From positions 1 through 37,717 of the forward strand of contig JAFBAS010000088.1 of the NCBI GenBank assembly GCA_019247605.1: DNA of 37,717 nucleotides. The letters run 5' to 3'. The notes beneath the pieces were generated by a model. That model did not search any database. It saw only the letters and a program-made list of their open reading frames with translations, and was not told where the DNA came from. Made by a program: the position numbers and the translations under genes. Shown piece by piece: positions 15,816 through 23,996 of the stretch; the first letter of the stretch is position 1, and every line of letters begins with the position of its first letter. Source of the DNA: Hyphomicrobiales bacterium. Lineage in GTDB: Bacteria; Pseudomonadota; Alphaproteobacteria; Rhizobiales; Beijerinckiaceae.

Positions 15816-17174
15816 ATGGCTTCAGTTTTCTTCCAGGAAGCACTGCTCCCGCACGGATTTGAGCGCAACGTCCGGGTGGCGATCGCGGACGGCGTCATCG
15901 AACGCATCGAGGCTGGCGCCACCCCTATCGCGGGCGAGGAGCGTCATGCCATCGGGCTTGCCGGCATGCCGAATCTCCACAGCCACGCTTTCCAGCGCGG
16001 CATGGCGGGTCTCGCCGAGGTCCGCGGACCGCAATCCGACAGCTTCTGGACTTGGCGCGAGGTCATGTACCGCTTCGCGCTCGGCTTGGAGCCGGAAGAT
16101 GTGGAGGCCGTGGCGGCGCAGCTTTATGTCGAGATGCTCGAGGCGGGCTTCACGCGCGTCGGCGAGTTTCACTATCTCCACCACGATCGAGACGGGAAGC
16201 CTTACGCCGATCCTGCCGAGATGTCGGCACGCATCGCCGCCGCATCCGCGCAGACCGGCATCGGCTTGACCTTGCTCCCCGTTTTCTACGCGCATGGCGG
16301 CTTTGGCGGAAAGCCGCCCAATGACGGCCAGCGCCGCTTCGTCAATGATCTCGACCGCTTCGGCCGCCTCGTCGAGCAAAGCCGCGTTGCGCTTTCGGGC
16401 CTCGAAGACGCGAGACTCGGCGTCGCTCCCCATTCCTTGCGTGCGGTGACGGCTGCGGAACTCGCGAACCTCGTGCCGCTCGCGCAAGGAGGACCCATCC
16501 ACATCCATGTCGCCGAGCAGTCGAAGGAGGTCGAGGATTGCGTTTCCTGGTCGGGCGCGCGACCGGTCGAATGGCTTCTCGCCCACGCACCCGTCGATAG
16601 GCGGTGGTGCCTCGTGCACGCGACGCACATGACACGAGAAGAGACGCGCGCTGTCGCTTCGGCGGGCGCGGTTGCGGGGCTTTGCCCGATCACTGAAGCC
16701 AATCTCGGGGACGGAACTTTCAACGCTTCCGAGTTCATCGAATACGGTGGCGAATTCGGTATCGGCTCGGATTCCCACGTTTTCATTGGGGTCGCCGACG
16801 AGCTTCGCCAACTCGAGTATTCGCAACGCCTGCGTCACCGGGCCCGAAATGTCATGGCGCAAGAGGAGGGTCGCTCGACGGGCCGCAGCCTTTATCAAGG
16901 CGCGCTCGTCGGCGGAACGCGCGCCCTCGGCGAGGCAAAATTCGGGCTTGCGGAAGGCGCGCGCGCGGATTTTCTCTCGCTCGATGCCGAACACCCCGCC
17001 CTGGTCGGACGCGCGGGGGACGCTCTTCTCGACGCCTTCATCTTTTCAGCGCCCGGCTCGATCGTCGATTGCGTCTGGCGGGCCGGCGAGAAGCTCGTCC
17101 AAGGCGGGCGGCACCGGCGCCGCGAGGCCATCCTGGCGCGGTTTCGCGCCGCCATGGGAAGGCTTCTCGCGTGA
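15816..17174 (+). CDS. hutF: Formimidoylglutamate deiminase
   Basis: The 452-residue amidohydrolase converts N-formimidoyl-L-glutamate to N-formyl-L-glutamate and ammonia, the first step of the two-step HutF/HutG ending. Zn-binding and active-site motifs are NLHSHAFQRGMAG (HxH, about residues 53-57), IHIHVAEQSKEVEDC, LVHATHM and the aspartate in IGSDSHV. SFWTWREVMYRF and FHYLHHD are typical of HutF. An AAAGGA lies upstream of the ATG. The stop codon overlaps the hutC start as GTGA. The choice of HutF means formate and not formamide is the expected by-product. Confidence 0.94.
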   Translation: MASVFFQEALLPHGFERNVRVAIADGVIERIEAGATPIAGEERHAIGLAGMPNLHSHAFQRGMAGLAEVRGPQSDSFWTWREVMYRFALGLEPEDVEAVAAQLYVEMLEAGFTRVGEFHYLHHDRDGKPYADPAEMSARIAAASAQTGIGLTLLPVFYAHGGFGGKPPNDGQRRFVNDLDRFGRLVEQSRVALSGLEDARLGVAPHSLRAVTAAELANLVPLAQGGPIHIHVAEQSKEVEDCVSWSGARPVEWLLAHAPVDRRWCLVHATHMTREETRAVASAGAVAGLCPITEANLGDGTFNASEFIEYGGEFGIGSDSHVFIGVADELRQLEYSQRLRHRARNVMAQEEGRSTGRSLYQGALVGGTRALGEAKFGLAEGARADFLSLDAEHPALVGRAGDALLDAFIFSAPGSIVDCVWRAGEKLVQGGRHRRREAILARFRAAMGRLLA

Positions 17175-17914
17175 ACGAGCGCCATTCGCGGGGGGTCGAT
17201 CTTGCGAACGGCACGCTGCACCATCGAATCCGCGCGGATATCGAAGGGAAGATCCTTTCCGGAGAATGGGCGCCTGGCCATCGCGTGCCTTTCGAGCACG
17301 AGCTCATGGCAGGCTATGCCTGCTCGCGCATGACGGTAAACAAGGTGCTCTCGGGGCTCGCCGCGGAAGGGTTGATCGAGCGCCGCCGCCGGGCCGGCAG
17401 CTTCGTGCGCCGCCCGCAGTTCCAATCGGCCGTGCTTCAGATCCACGACATCAAGGCCGAAGTTTCGGGGCGAAGCCAGACTTACGGCTATGAGCTTTTG
17501 TCGCAGCGCCGCCGTAAGGCGAACGCCGCCGATCGCGAGCTTCTCTCGGTGGGTCCGCGGACCGGCATTTTGGCCTTGCGCTGCCGTCACCTCGCCGATG
17601 GCCGCCCTTTCGCGGTTGAGGAAAGGCTCATCAACCTCGCCGCGATCCCTACCAAAGAGATGATGGACTTTGCATCCGAGCCTCCCGGAACCTGGCTTTT
17701 GAGGCACGTGCCTTGGACCGAGGCCGAGCACCACATCTCGGCAATGGAGGCCGACGCGGCGACCGCCCTCGGTCTCAAGATCGCCGAGCGATCGGCCTGC
17801 CTCGTCGTGAGGCGACGAACCTGGCGTTCCGGTGAGACCGTCACGGTGGTTCGGCTTATCTTCCCGGGCTCCTCCTACTACCTCGTCGCGAGGTTCACGC
17901 CCTCGCAACGCTGA
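17171..17914 (+). CDS. hutC: Histidine utilisation repressor, GntR family
   Basis: The 247-residue regulator has an N-terminal winged helix (about residues 17-80, with LHHRIRADIEGKILSGEW and MTVNKVLSGLAAEGLIERR). A C-terminal UTRA ligand-binding domain (about 100-245) follows, containing FAVEERLIN and EHHISAMEAD, typical of HutC, which senses urocanate. The GTG start overlaps the hutF stop by 4 nt, so hutF-hutC are co-translated. It probably represses both divergent hut transcripts through the site near 15744, which also gives autoregulation. It converges with the EIIA-Man gene. Confidence 0.92.
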   Translation: MNERHSRGVDLANGTLHHRIRADIEGKILSGEWAPGHRVPFEHELMAGYACSRMTVNKVLSGLAAEGLIERRRRAGSFVRRPQFQSAVLQIHDIKAEVSGRSQTYGYELLSQRRRKANAADRELLSVGPRTGILALRCRHLADGRPFAVEERLINLAAIPTKEMMDFASEPPGTWLLRHVPWTEAEHHISAMEADAATALGLKIAERSACLVVRRRTWRSGETVTVVRLIFPGSSYYLVARFTPSQR

Positions 17915-17960
17915 GGCCTCGCCCGGAGGGGGGAGCGGGATGGAAGCCAATCCGCGAGCC

Positions 17961-18365
17961 TCAGTGGCCGGCCAGAACCTCGCTTGCCACATTGATGTAT
18001 TTGCGCCCGGCATCCTTGGCGCACAGCACCGCATCGGCCAATTCCCGCTCGCAGCGCACGCTCGCGAGCTTGATGAGCATCGGCAGGTTGATCCCGGCGA
18101 TCACCTCCACCTCGCGTCCGTTCATCGCCGAGATGGCGAGGTTTGACGGCGTCCCGCCGAACATGTCGGTCAGCACGGCGACGCCTTGCCCGCTGTCGAC
18201 CTCGGCGATTTTCTCGAGGATTTCGCGCCGGCGCATTTCCATATCGTCGTCGGGCGCGATCGCGATCGTTGCGATTTGAACCTGAGGTCCTACAACATGC
18301 TCGAGTGCCGCTCGAAATTCCACGGCGAGACGCCCATGCGTCACGAGAAGGATGCCGATCATCAC
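17961..18365 (-). CDS. manX: EIIA-Man-type PTS protein (ManX/PtsIIA) of the regulatory PTS
   Basis: The 134-residue cytoplasmic domain has the EIIA-Man fold. The phosphorylatable His10 lies in LLVTHGRLA, and VLTDMFGGTPSNLA (about residues 64-77) is the family signature. No EIIB or EIIC partner is present, which is the rule in alphaproteobacteria, where this protein receives phosphate from HPr and acts in regulation, not sugar import. It starts 7 bp after hprK on the same strand, completing chvI-chvG-hprK-manX. The next gene leftward is the convergent hutC, so ptsH does not follow. Confidence 0.9.
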   Translation of the reverse strand: MMIGILLVTHGRLAVEFRAALEHVVGPQVQIATIAIAPDDDMEMRRREILEKIAEVDSGQGVAVLTDMFGGTPSNLAISAMNGREVEVIAGINLPMLIKLASVRCERELADAVLCAKDAGRKYINVASEVLAGH

Positions 18366-18372
18366 GTTTCCG

Positions 18373-19002
18373 TCAAATACCTACCGTTCCGACCCGAGAA
18401 CCCGAGGTCGGGCGGCTCTCACTTTCTTGACGCATTCTTGTAAGGCTCACGACAAGGGACGCTTCATACATTCCAATGCGCCCGGCAACAAGCGGCAAGC
18501 GCGGCAATGGGACACCGCAGACCATAGCGGTGAGCTCATCCCTTTCCGGAAGGCGTTCGGCGTAATCCCTAAGATCGACCAGGAGGCGCAGGACCGCGCT
18601 CGGCTCGTGAGGCCCGCTCGAGATGCCAAGCCCACGCGCCTCGTATCGCCCGGCAATCGCCGGATGAGGCGCCCCGACGAGGCGATTCGCACGCCGGGTA
18701 ACGAGAACGCGGTCATCGCCGACCCAGGCGGCGAACTCGCCTACGATGCGCGCTTGCGCGATCAGAAGGGTCGCAAGTGTCGTTTTTCCAGCACCCGAGG
18801 GGCCTCGAATCAAGATGCCGCTCTCGCCCACCACGACGCAGCTTGCGTGCACGTTCTTGGCGGTGCCGAAAGCAAGGCCTTTTCCACCCGTATGGAGGCG
18901 AAACCGGGTTTGGGCCAAGCTTTTGGGGGGCTTTTCTTCCGGAAACGCGGGGCGCGCGTTTCCGGAAGGTATTTCGGCCTTGCCTCGCCCGTCAGCGCTC
19001 AT
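18373..19002 (-). CDS. hprK: HPr kinase/phosphorylase, short alphaproteobacterial form
   Basis: The 209-residue protein contains the C-terminal catalytic domain of HPr(Ser) kinase/phosphorylase: Walker A GPSGAGKTT (residues 67-75), WVGDDRVLV and the HprK signature PAIAGRYEARGLGI. The large N-terminal domain of Firmicutes HprK is missing, as expected for this order. Compared with the roughly 150-residue relatives, it has about 45 extra polar residues at the N terminus and a polar tail. Its ATG at 19002 overlaps the end of chvG by 11 bp, so the two are probably translationally coupled. Confidence 0.88.
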   Translation of the reverse strand: MSADGRGKAEIPSGNARPAFPEEKPPKSLAQTRFRLHTGGKGLAFGTAKNVHASCVVVGESGILIRGPSGAGKTTLATLLIAQARIVGEFAAWVGDDRVLVTRRANRLVGAPHPAIAGRYEARGLGISSGPHEPSAVLRLLVDLRDYAERLPERDELTAMVCGVPLPRLPLVAGRIGMYEASLVVSLTRMRQESESRPTSGSRVGTVGI

Positions 19003-20785
19003 GCGTCACGGCCGCGGGGAGGCGCACTGTGAAACGGGCGCCGCCGCTTGCTGCGCCATCCCCACCTGCCCCGTCCGGGTGGCGATTCTCGGCCCAGATT
19101 CGGCCCCCATGCGCCTCCACGATCTGCCTCGAAATCGAAAGCCCAAGCCCTGAATTCTGGCCGAACCCCTGATTGGGCCGATCCGTATAGAAGCGCTCGA
19201 AAATGCGTTCGAGCGCGTGTTCGGAGATGCCGGGGCCTTCATCCTCGACGACGATCTCGATGGAATCGCCGTGCCGGTCGAGCTCGACCCGGACGCTCTT
19301 CTCCGGCGGCGAAAAAGAACGCGCGTTGTCGATGAGATTGGTGATCACCTGGCCGATCCGGCTGTCATGGCCGACGGTCAGGTAAGCATTTTTCCCGAGC
19401 GCGTTGGCGGCGACGACAAGCTCGACTTTCGCCTGGCCCTCGTGACGCACGTCATTGGCCACGGAGACGATCGCCTTCAGCAAGGCTGAAAGCTCGAAAG
19501 GCTCGGCGTCCTCGCGCGCGAGCTCGGCGTCGAGCCGCGAAGCGTCAGAGATGTCGCTGATGAGCCGGTCCAGACGGCGCACATCGTGCTGGATCACGCT
19601 CGTGAGGCGCGCCTGTGAATCGGAAGTGCGCGCGAGCGGCAACGTCTCGACGGCGCTGCGCAAGGAAGTCAGCGGGTTTTTCAACTCATGCGCGACATCG
19701 GCCGCGAAGCTTTCGATCGCGTCCATTCGCTTGTAGAGCGCGCGCGTCATGTCGCGCAGCGCGCCGGAAAGGTGGCCGATCTCGTCGGGCCGATTGCTGA
19801 AATCGGGGATCTCCTGGCGCGACTTGATGCCGCGCCGCACGCGCTCTGCCGCCTCGGCGAGCCGCCGCACCGGCCCCGCGATCGTGCCCGCGAGCAGAAA
19901 CGAGAGCACCGTCATCACGATCGCAGCGACCAGGAAGACGCGCAACAGACCGATGCGCTCGTTCCAAATGAGAGCGTCGATGTCGCCACCTTGCGTCGAG
20001 AGCAGGAGCACGCCGCGCACCGTGCGGAAGCGCTGAATGGGAACGCCCACCGACACGATCGTCTCGCCCGCGCGGTTGAGCCCGACGGAGCTCGAGATCG
20101 CGCCCGAGAGCGCGGTCGTCACCTCGCGGCCGACCTTTCCCGGAGTGCCGGCATCATCCTCCGTGCCATAAACCTCGGGCTTGACGAACCAGCCGGTGAG
20201 AGCAGTCCACACTCGGGCCAGCAAATGCGATTTCCCCTCGCGAGGCGGCGGAAGATCCCCGTGCAGGATGCCGCTCAATCCGACGAGCGTGCGCGTGTCG
20301 AGGAGAAGCGAGCCATCGCGATCGTAAATGCGGGCACGCGTATGGAATTGGGTCACCACCCGGCGAAGCAGCGGAGCCACCTGCTCCGGATTGATGGAGA
20401 ATTGCAGGGAGGAGGCATCATCCTCGTCGCTGTCGGTGCTCTGGCCCGCGTGAAGCTGCAGGAGCTTGTCGGGGTCGAGCGTGATCGCATCGTTCTCGAC
20501 GGTCGCGGAGGTGGCGATGGCCCAGGAGATCACGTCGCCTTGCGTGCTCAAAGCCTGCACCTGCGCCTCGATGAGGCCGGCACGCAACTGATTGAGGTAC
20601 ATGAAGCCGAACAGCATGACGGCGAGCCCGGCAAGGTTCAGGAACACGATGCGCCGCGTCAGGCTCGACGACATGCGCCTCGCCGTGCCCGTCGCGAGAC
20701 GGGAAAGGCGCGCGCGTAGACGCCAGAGGACGCCATGCCTCGCCTGGCTCTGCCTCGCCGGAATTGGATCGCTCGCTGCCGTCAT
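18992..20785 (-). CDS. chvG: Sensor histidine kinase ChvG/ExoS
   Basis: The 597-residue inner-membrane kinase has a cytoplasmic basic N terminus, TM1 at about 45-65, a large periplasmic sensor region (about 66-280), TM2 at about 281-303 and a HAMP linker. The H box is FAADVAHELKNPLTSLRSA (phosphorylated His366). The ATPase domain has N box NLIDNARSFS, VEDEGPGIS, FERFYT and SGLGLSI. The family responds to acid and envelope signals and controls succinoglycan, motility and virulence genes in rhizobia and Agrobacterium. It lies 94 bp after chvI and overlaps hprK. Confidence 0.93.
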   Translation of the reverse strand: MTAASDPIPARQSQARHGVLWRLRARLSRLATGTARRMSSSLTRRIVFLNLAGLAVMLFGFMYLNQLRAGLIEAQVQALSTQGDVISWAIATSATVENDAITLDPDKLLQLHAGQSTDSDEDDASSLQFSINPEQVAPLLRRVVTQFHTRARIYDRDGSLLLDTRTLVGLSGILHGDLPPPREGKSHLLARVWTALTGWFVKPEVYGTEDDAGTPGKVGREVTTALSGAISSSVGLNRAGETIVSVGVPIQRFRTVRGVLLLSTQGGDIDALIWNERIGLLRVFLVAAIVMTVLSFLLAGTIAGPVRRLAEAAERVRRGIKSRQEIPDFSNRPDEIGHLSGALRDMTRALYKRMDAIESFAADVAHELKNPLTSLRSAVETLPLARTSDSQARLTSVIQHDVRRLDRLISDISDASRLDAELAREDAEPFELSALLKAIVSVANDVRHEGQAKVELVVAANALGKNAYLTVGHDSRIGQVITNLIDNARSFSPPEKSVRVELDRHGDSIEIVVEDEGPGISEHALERIFERFYTDRPNQGFGQNSGLGLSISRQIVEAHGGRIWAENRHPDGAGGDGAASGGARFTVRLPAAVTHER

Positions 20786-20879
20786 TGGGGATCAGGCCGC
20801 AACGGCGGAAGCCTTGGGGAAATCGGCCGGTCTCGCGATCGAGCTTTGCCGAGCCGGCGCCGCAAGCTCCGCCGCCGCT

Positions 20880-21578
20880 TCATGCCTCCTTGAAGCGATA
20901 GCCCACGCCATAAAGCGTTTCGATCATCTCGAAGGAATCCTCGACCACCTTGAACTTCTTGCGCAGCCGTTTGATGTGGCTGTCGATCGTTCGATCGTCC
21001 ACATAGACCTCGTCGTCATAGGCGGCGTCCATTAAGGCGTTGCGGCTCTTCACGACGCCCGGGCGCTGCGCCAGCGCCTGCAGGATGAGAAACTCGGTCA
21101 CCGTGAGGGTGACGGGCTGCCCCTTCCACGTGCAGGTATGGCGCTCCGGGTCCATGCGCAGATTGCCGCGCTCGATCACCTTGGCGTCGTTTTCGCGAGG
21201 CGCCGACCCGTCCTTCGGCTGGGCTCGCCGCAAGACGGCGCGCACGCGCTCGACGAGAAGGCGCTGCGAGAAGGGTTTGCGGATGAAATCATCCGCGCCC
21301 ATCTTGAGGCCGAAGAGCTCGTCGATCTCCTCATCCTTGGAGGTGAGAAAGATCACCGGCATGTCGGTCTTCTGCCGCAAGCGGCGCAACAGCTCCATGC
21401 CGTCCATGCGCGGCATCTTGATGTCGAGAATCGCGAGATCGGGCTGGTTCTGCTTCAGGCCCTCGAGCGCGGTGGCGCCATCCGTGAAGGTCTGGATGCG
21501 GTAGCCCTCGGCCTCGAGCGCGATGGAGACGGAGGTCAGAATGTTGCGGTCGTCATCGACCAGGGCAATGGTGGGCAT
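20880..21578 (-). CDS. chvI: Response regulator ChvI (OmpR family)
   Basis: The 232-residue regulator has a receiver domain (1-120) with acidic pocket DDD (8-10), phosphoacceptor Asp52 in [13 protein letters not shown], conserved Thr/Ser in FLTSKDEE and Lys in IRKPFS. The C-terminal winged helix (about 135-230) has [17 protein letters not shown] and [16 protein letters not shown]. It is the cognate regulator of the downstream ChvG kinase. The upstream 248 bp separate it from a divergent PLD-family gene and probably contain its promoter, though I cannot pick out consensus boxes with confidence. Confidence 0.95.
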   Translation of the reverse strand: MPTIALVDDDRNILTSVSIALEAEGYRIQTFTDGATALEGLKQNQPDLAILDIKMPRMDGMELLRRLRQKTDMPVIFLTSKDEEIDELFGLKMGADDFIRKPFSQRLLVERVRAVLRRAQPKDGSAPRENDAKVIERGNLRMDPERHTCTWKGQPVTLTVTEFLILQALAQRPGVVKSRNALMDAAYDDEVYVDDRTIDSHIKRLRKKFKVVEDSFEMIETLYGVGYRFKEA

Positions 21579-21826
21579 GAGCGAATGTCATCCATTTCTG
21601 GTGTGGGAGTTCTTCGTCATCTTCTTCAACCGGTCTTTCACGCGGCAATCCGGGTTGCAGCGGCTCTCGTCGTCGCGCCGGCACGCAGCGCGCAAATCGG
21701 GGCGAGATCAAGGCTGGCCCGCAGCTCCACCCGCCCCCTTGCTTCAATCACCTAACTATCATAGCGCTCAAGGCCCACTGGGACAAATCGGCGCCGAGCG
21801 CACGCTCGAACATGGGGGGAACAAAT

Positions 21827-22504
21827 ATGCGTCAAAGCCAGGGCGAACCCGGTTCACAGGGCTTCGGCGCGCAAGTCTTCAGTGGACAGGCCTGGGCACG
21901 CCGCGCGCTCGTCGTCGCCGGGCTCGCCGCATTGAGTTTCGTTCAGATTTTCGCCCATCCGCGCGCGGCAAAGCCGCAGGCCAGCCACCAGGTTGCTTTC
22001 CAAGCCGGCCTTTCGGGCACGGGAGCGGTCGAGGTCCACTACGCGCCCGCCGCCGATCTCGAACGCGTCGATCTCGCGCTCTTGCGGCAGGCCACCCGCT
22101 CGATCGATATCGCGGCGTACCTCTTCGTCGATCAGACGCTCATCGAAGCGCTCGCCGACGCCGCAAAGCGCGGCGTGCGCGTGCGCCTTTATCTCGACGG
22201 TGCGCAGGAGGCATCACGCGAGGGCTTCGGCGGGCGCGCCCGGGGACTCAGGGGCATCGACAAGATCGAGCTTCGCCTGAAGCCGCCCGGCACCGAGATC
22301 ATGCATCTCAAATCCTACGTCGTGGACGGGAAGGTTTTGCGCACCGGCTCGGCCAATTTCACCTATGCGGGGCTCAAACGCGAGGATGACGATCTCGTGG
22401 TCATCCGCGACCCGGCCGCGATCGAAGCCTTCGCCGAGAGCTTCGAAGCGATGTGGCGGCGCGCCGGAAACATGTCGGAAGCTCTCGATGCTTCGCGGTT
22501 CTGA
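21827..22504 (+). CDS. Membrane-anchored single-HKD phospholipase D family / Nuc-like nuclease
   Basis: The 225-residue protein has an N-terminal hydrophobic anchor or uncleaved signal (about residues 26-43) and a C-terminal PLD domain. There is one HKD motif: His160, Lys162, Asp167, then GSANFT. Single-HKD proteins of this size usually dimerise to form one active site, as in the endonuclease Nuc, and cut phosphodiesters of nucleic acid without divalent metal. Phospholipase activity is an alternative. The start ATG at 21827 follows GGGGGGA with 6-nt spacing. It is divergent from chvI and so might share control signals with it. It probably acts in the periplasm. Confidence 0.8.
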   Translation: MRQSQGEPGSQGFGAQVFSGQAWARRALVVAGLAALSFVQIFAHPRAAKPQASHQVAFQAGLSGTGAVEVHYAPAADLERVDLALLRQATRSIDIAAYLFVDQTLIEALADAAKRGVRVRLYLDGAQEASREGFGGRARGLRGIDKIELRLKPPGTEIMHLKSYVVDGKVLRTGSANFTYAGLKREDDDLVVIRDPAAIEAFAESFEAMWRRAGNMSEALDASRF

Positions 22505-22648
22505 ACGGGCCGAGGCAAGCCCACGCCGATTTGGCAAGCCGACCGCCGATCACATGCCCGCCTTGCGCAAAACCTCTATGGCTTCGCTTTCCGCAATCGC
22601 TATGATCGCCATCCCGCGTTTTCGAAATAAAGATCAGGCTCGAACTTC

Positions 22649-23980
22649 ATGACGCATGTCATCCACCGCAATCTTCGCACCGACGTTCCGACCGCCGTCG
22701 CCGGAGAAGGACCTTACATCATCGATCGAGACGGCAAGCGTTATCTCGATGCAAGCGGGGGGGCCGCGGTCTCTTGCCTCGGCCATTCGGATCGTGAGGT
22801 GACCACGGCGATCAGCGCCCAGCTCGAGCGCATCCCTTACGCGCATACGGGTTTCTTCAGCACCGAGCCCGCCGAAGAGCTCGCCGCTTTCCTCGCCTCC
22901 AAGGCTCCTGCCAATCTCGGCAATTGCTATTTCGTGTCGGGTGGGTCGGAGGCGATCGAATCGGCAATGAAGATCGCCCGCCAATATTTCGTCGAGCGTG
23001 GCGAGAGCGAACGCCATCACATCATCGCGCGACGCCAATCCTACCATGGCAACACGCTCGCGGCCCTCGCCGCCGGCGGCAATATGTGGCGGCGCCAGCA
23101 ATACCTGCCTCTCCTCATCGAGACGCACCACATTTCGCCCTGCTACGAATATCGGGGCAGGCGCGCCGATGAGACCCAGGAGGAATATGGGACCCGCGTC
23201 GCCGACGAGCTCGAGGCGAAGATCGAGGAGCTCGGCCCGTCGACGGTGATGGCCTTCATCGCGGAGCCGGTGGTCGGCGCCACGCTCGGCGCCGTGCCCG
23301 CGGTGCCCGGATATTTCAAGCGCATCCGCGAGATCTGCGATCGGCACGGCGTGCTTCTCATCCTCGACGAGGTGATGTGCGGCATGGGCCGTTGCGGGAC
23401 GCGTTTCGCATTCGAGCACGAGGGCATCGTTCCCGACATCGTCTGCGTGGCGAAGGGTCTGGGCGGCGGCTACCAGCCGATCGGCGCCATGATGGTCTCG
23501 GATCGCATCGTCGACGCCATTCGCGAGGGCACCGGCTTTTTCCAGCACGGCTACACCTATATCGGGCATGCTTCCGCCTGCGCGGGCGCGCTCGCCGTGC
23601 AAAAGGTGATCGAGAAACGCGACCTCCTGAAGCGCGTGAGCCCTTTGGGCAATGAGCTCAAGGCGCGGCTCGAGGCGCTCTTCGGCAATCACCCCTTCGT
23701 CGGCGACATTCGCGGGCGCGGGCTCTTCATCGGCATCGAGCTCGTCGAGGATCGCATGACGAAGGAGCCTTTCGATCCCGCGCTTGCGGTCAACGGCAAG
23801 ATCAAGTCGGCCGCGATGGAGCAAGGCCTCATGTGCTACCCGATGGGCGGCACGATCGACGGCAAGCGCGGCGACCACATCGTGATCGCCCCTCCCTACA
23901 TCATCGAGGAACGCCATATCGACGAGATCGTCGAGAAGCTTTCGACCGCCTTCGACCGCGCCTTGCCGGCCGCCGCCTGA
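22649..23980 (+). CDS. Class III PLP aminotransferase (aspartate aminotransferase family)
   Basis: The 443-residue fold-type I transaminase has PLP Lys269 in CVAKGLGGGYQP, Asp240 in LILDEVMCGMGR, and GGSEAIESAMKIARQY, SYHGNTLAAL and HGYTYIGH characteristic of class III. Class III enzymes move amino groups from omega-amino acids, amines or amino sugars to 2-oxo acids; the substrate cannot be inferred. It is the first gene of a four-gene rightward run: the dehydratase starts 16 bp after its stop. The 144 bp before it should hold the operon promoter. It is only distantly related to the other class III enzyme in the window and lacks its cysteine insert. Confidence 0.85.
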   Translation: MTHVIHRNLRTDVPTAVAGEGPYIIDRDGKRYLDASGGAAVSCLGHSDREVTTAISAQLERIPYAHTGFFSTEPAEELAAFLASKAPANLGNCYFVSGGSEAIESAMKIARQYFVERGESERHHIIARRQSYHGNTLAALAAGGNMWRRQQYLPLLIETHHISPCYEYRGRRADETQEEYGTRVADELEAKIEELGPSTVMAFIAEPVVGATLGAVPAVPGYFKRIREICDRHGVLLILDEVMCGMGRCGTRFAFEHEGIVPDIVCVAKGLGGGYQPIGAMMVSDRIVDAIREGTGFFQHGYTYIGHASACAGALAVQKVIEKRDLLKRVSPLGNELKARLEALFGNHPFVGDIRGRGLFIGIELVEDRMTKEPFDPALAVNGKIKSAAMEQGLMCYPMGGTIDGKRGDHIVIAPPYIIEERHIDEIVEKLSTAFDRALPAAA

Positions 23981-23996
23981 CGCCGGGATCACAAAC

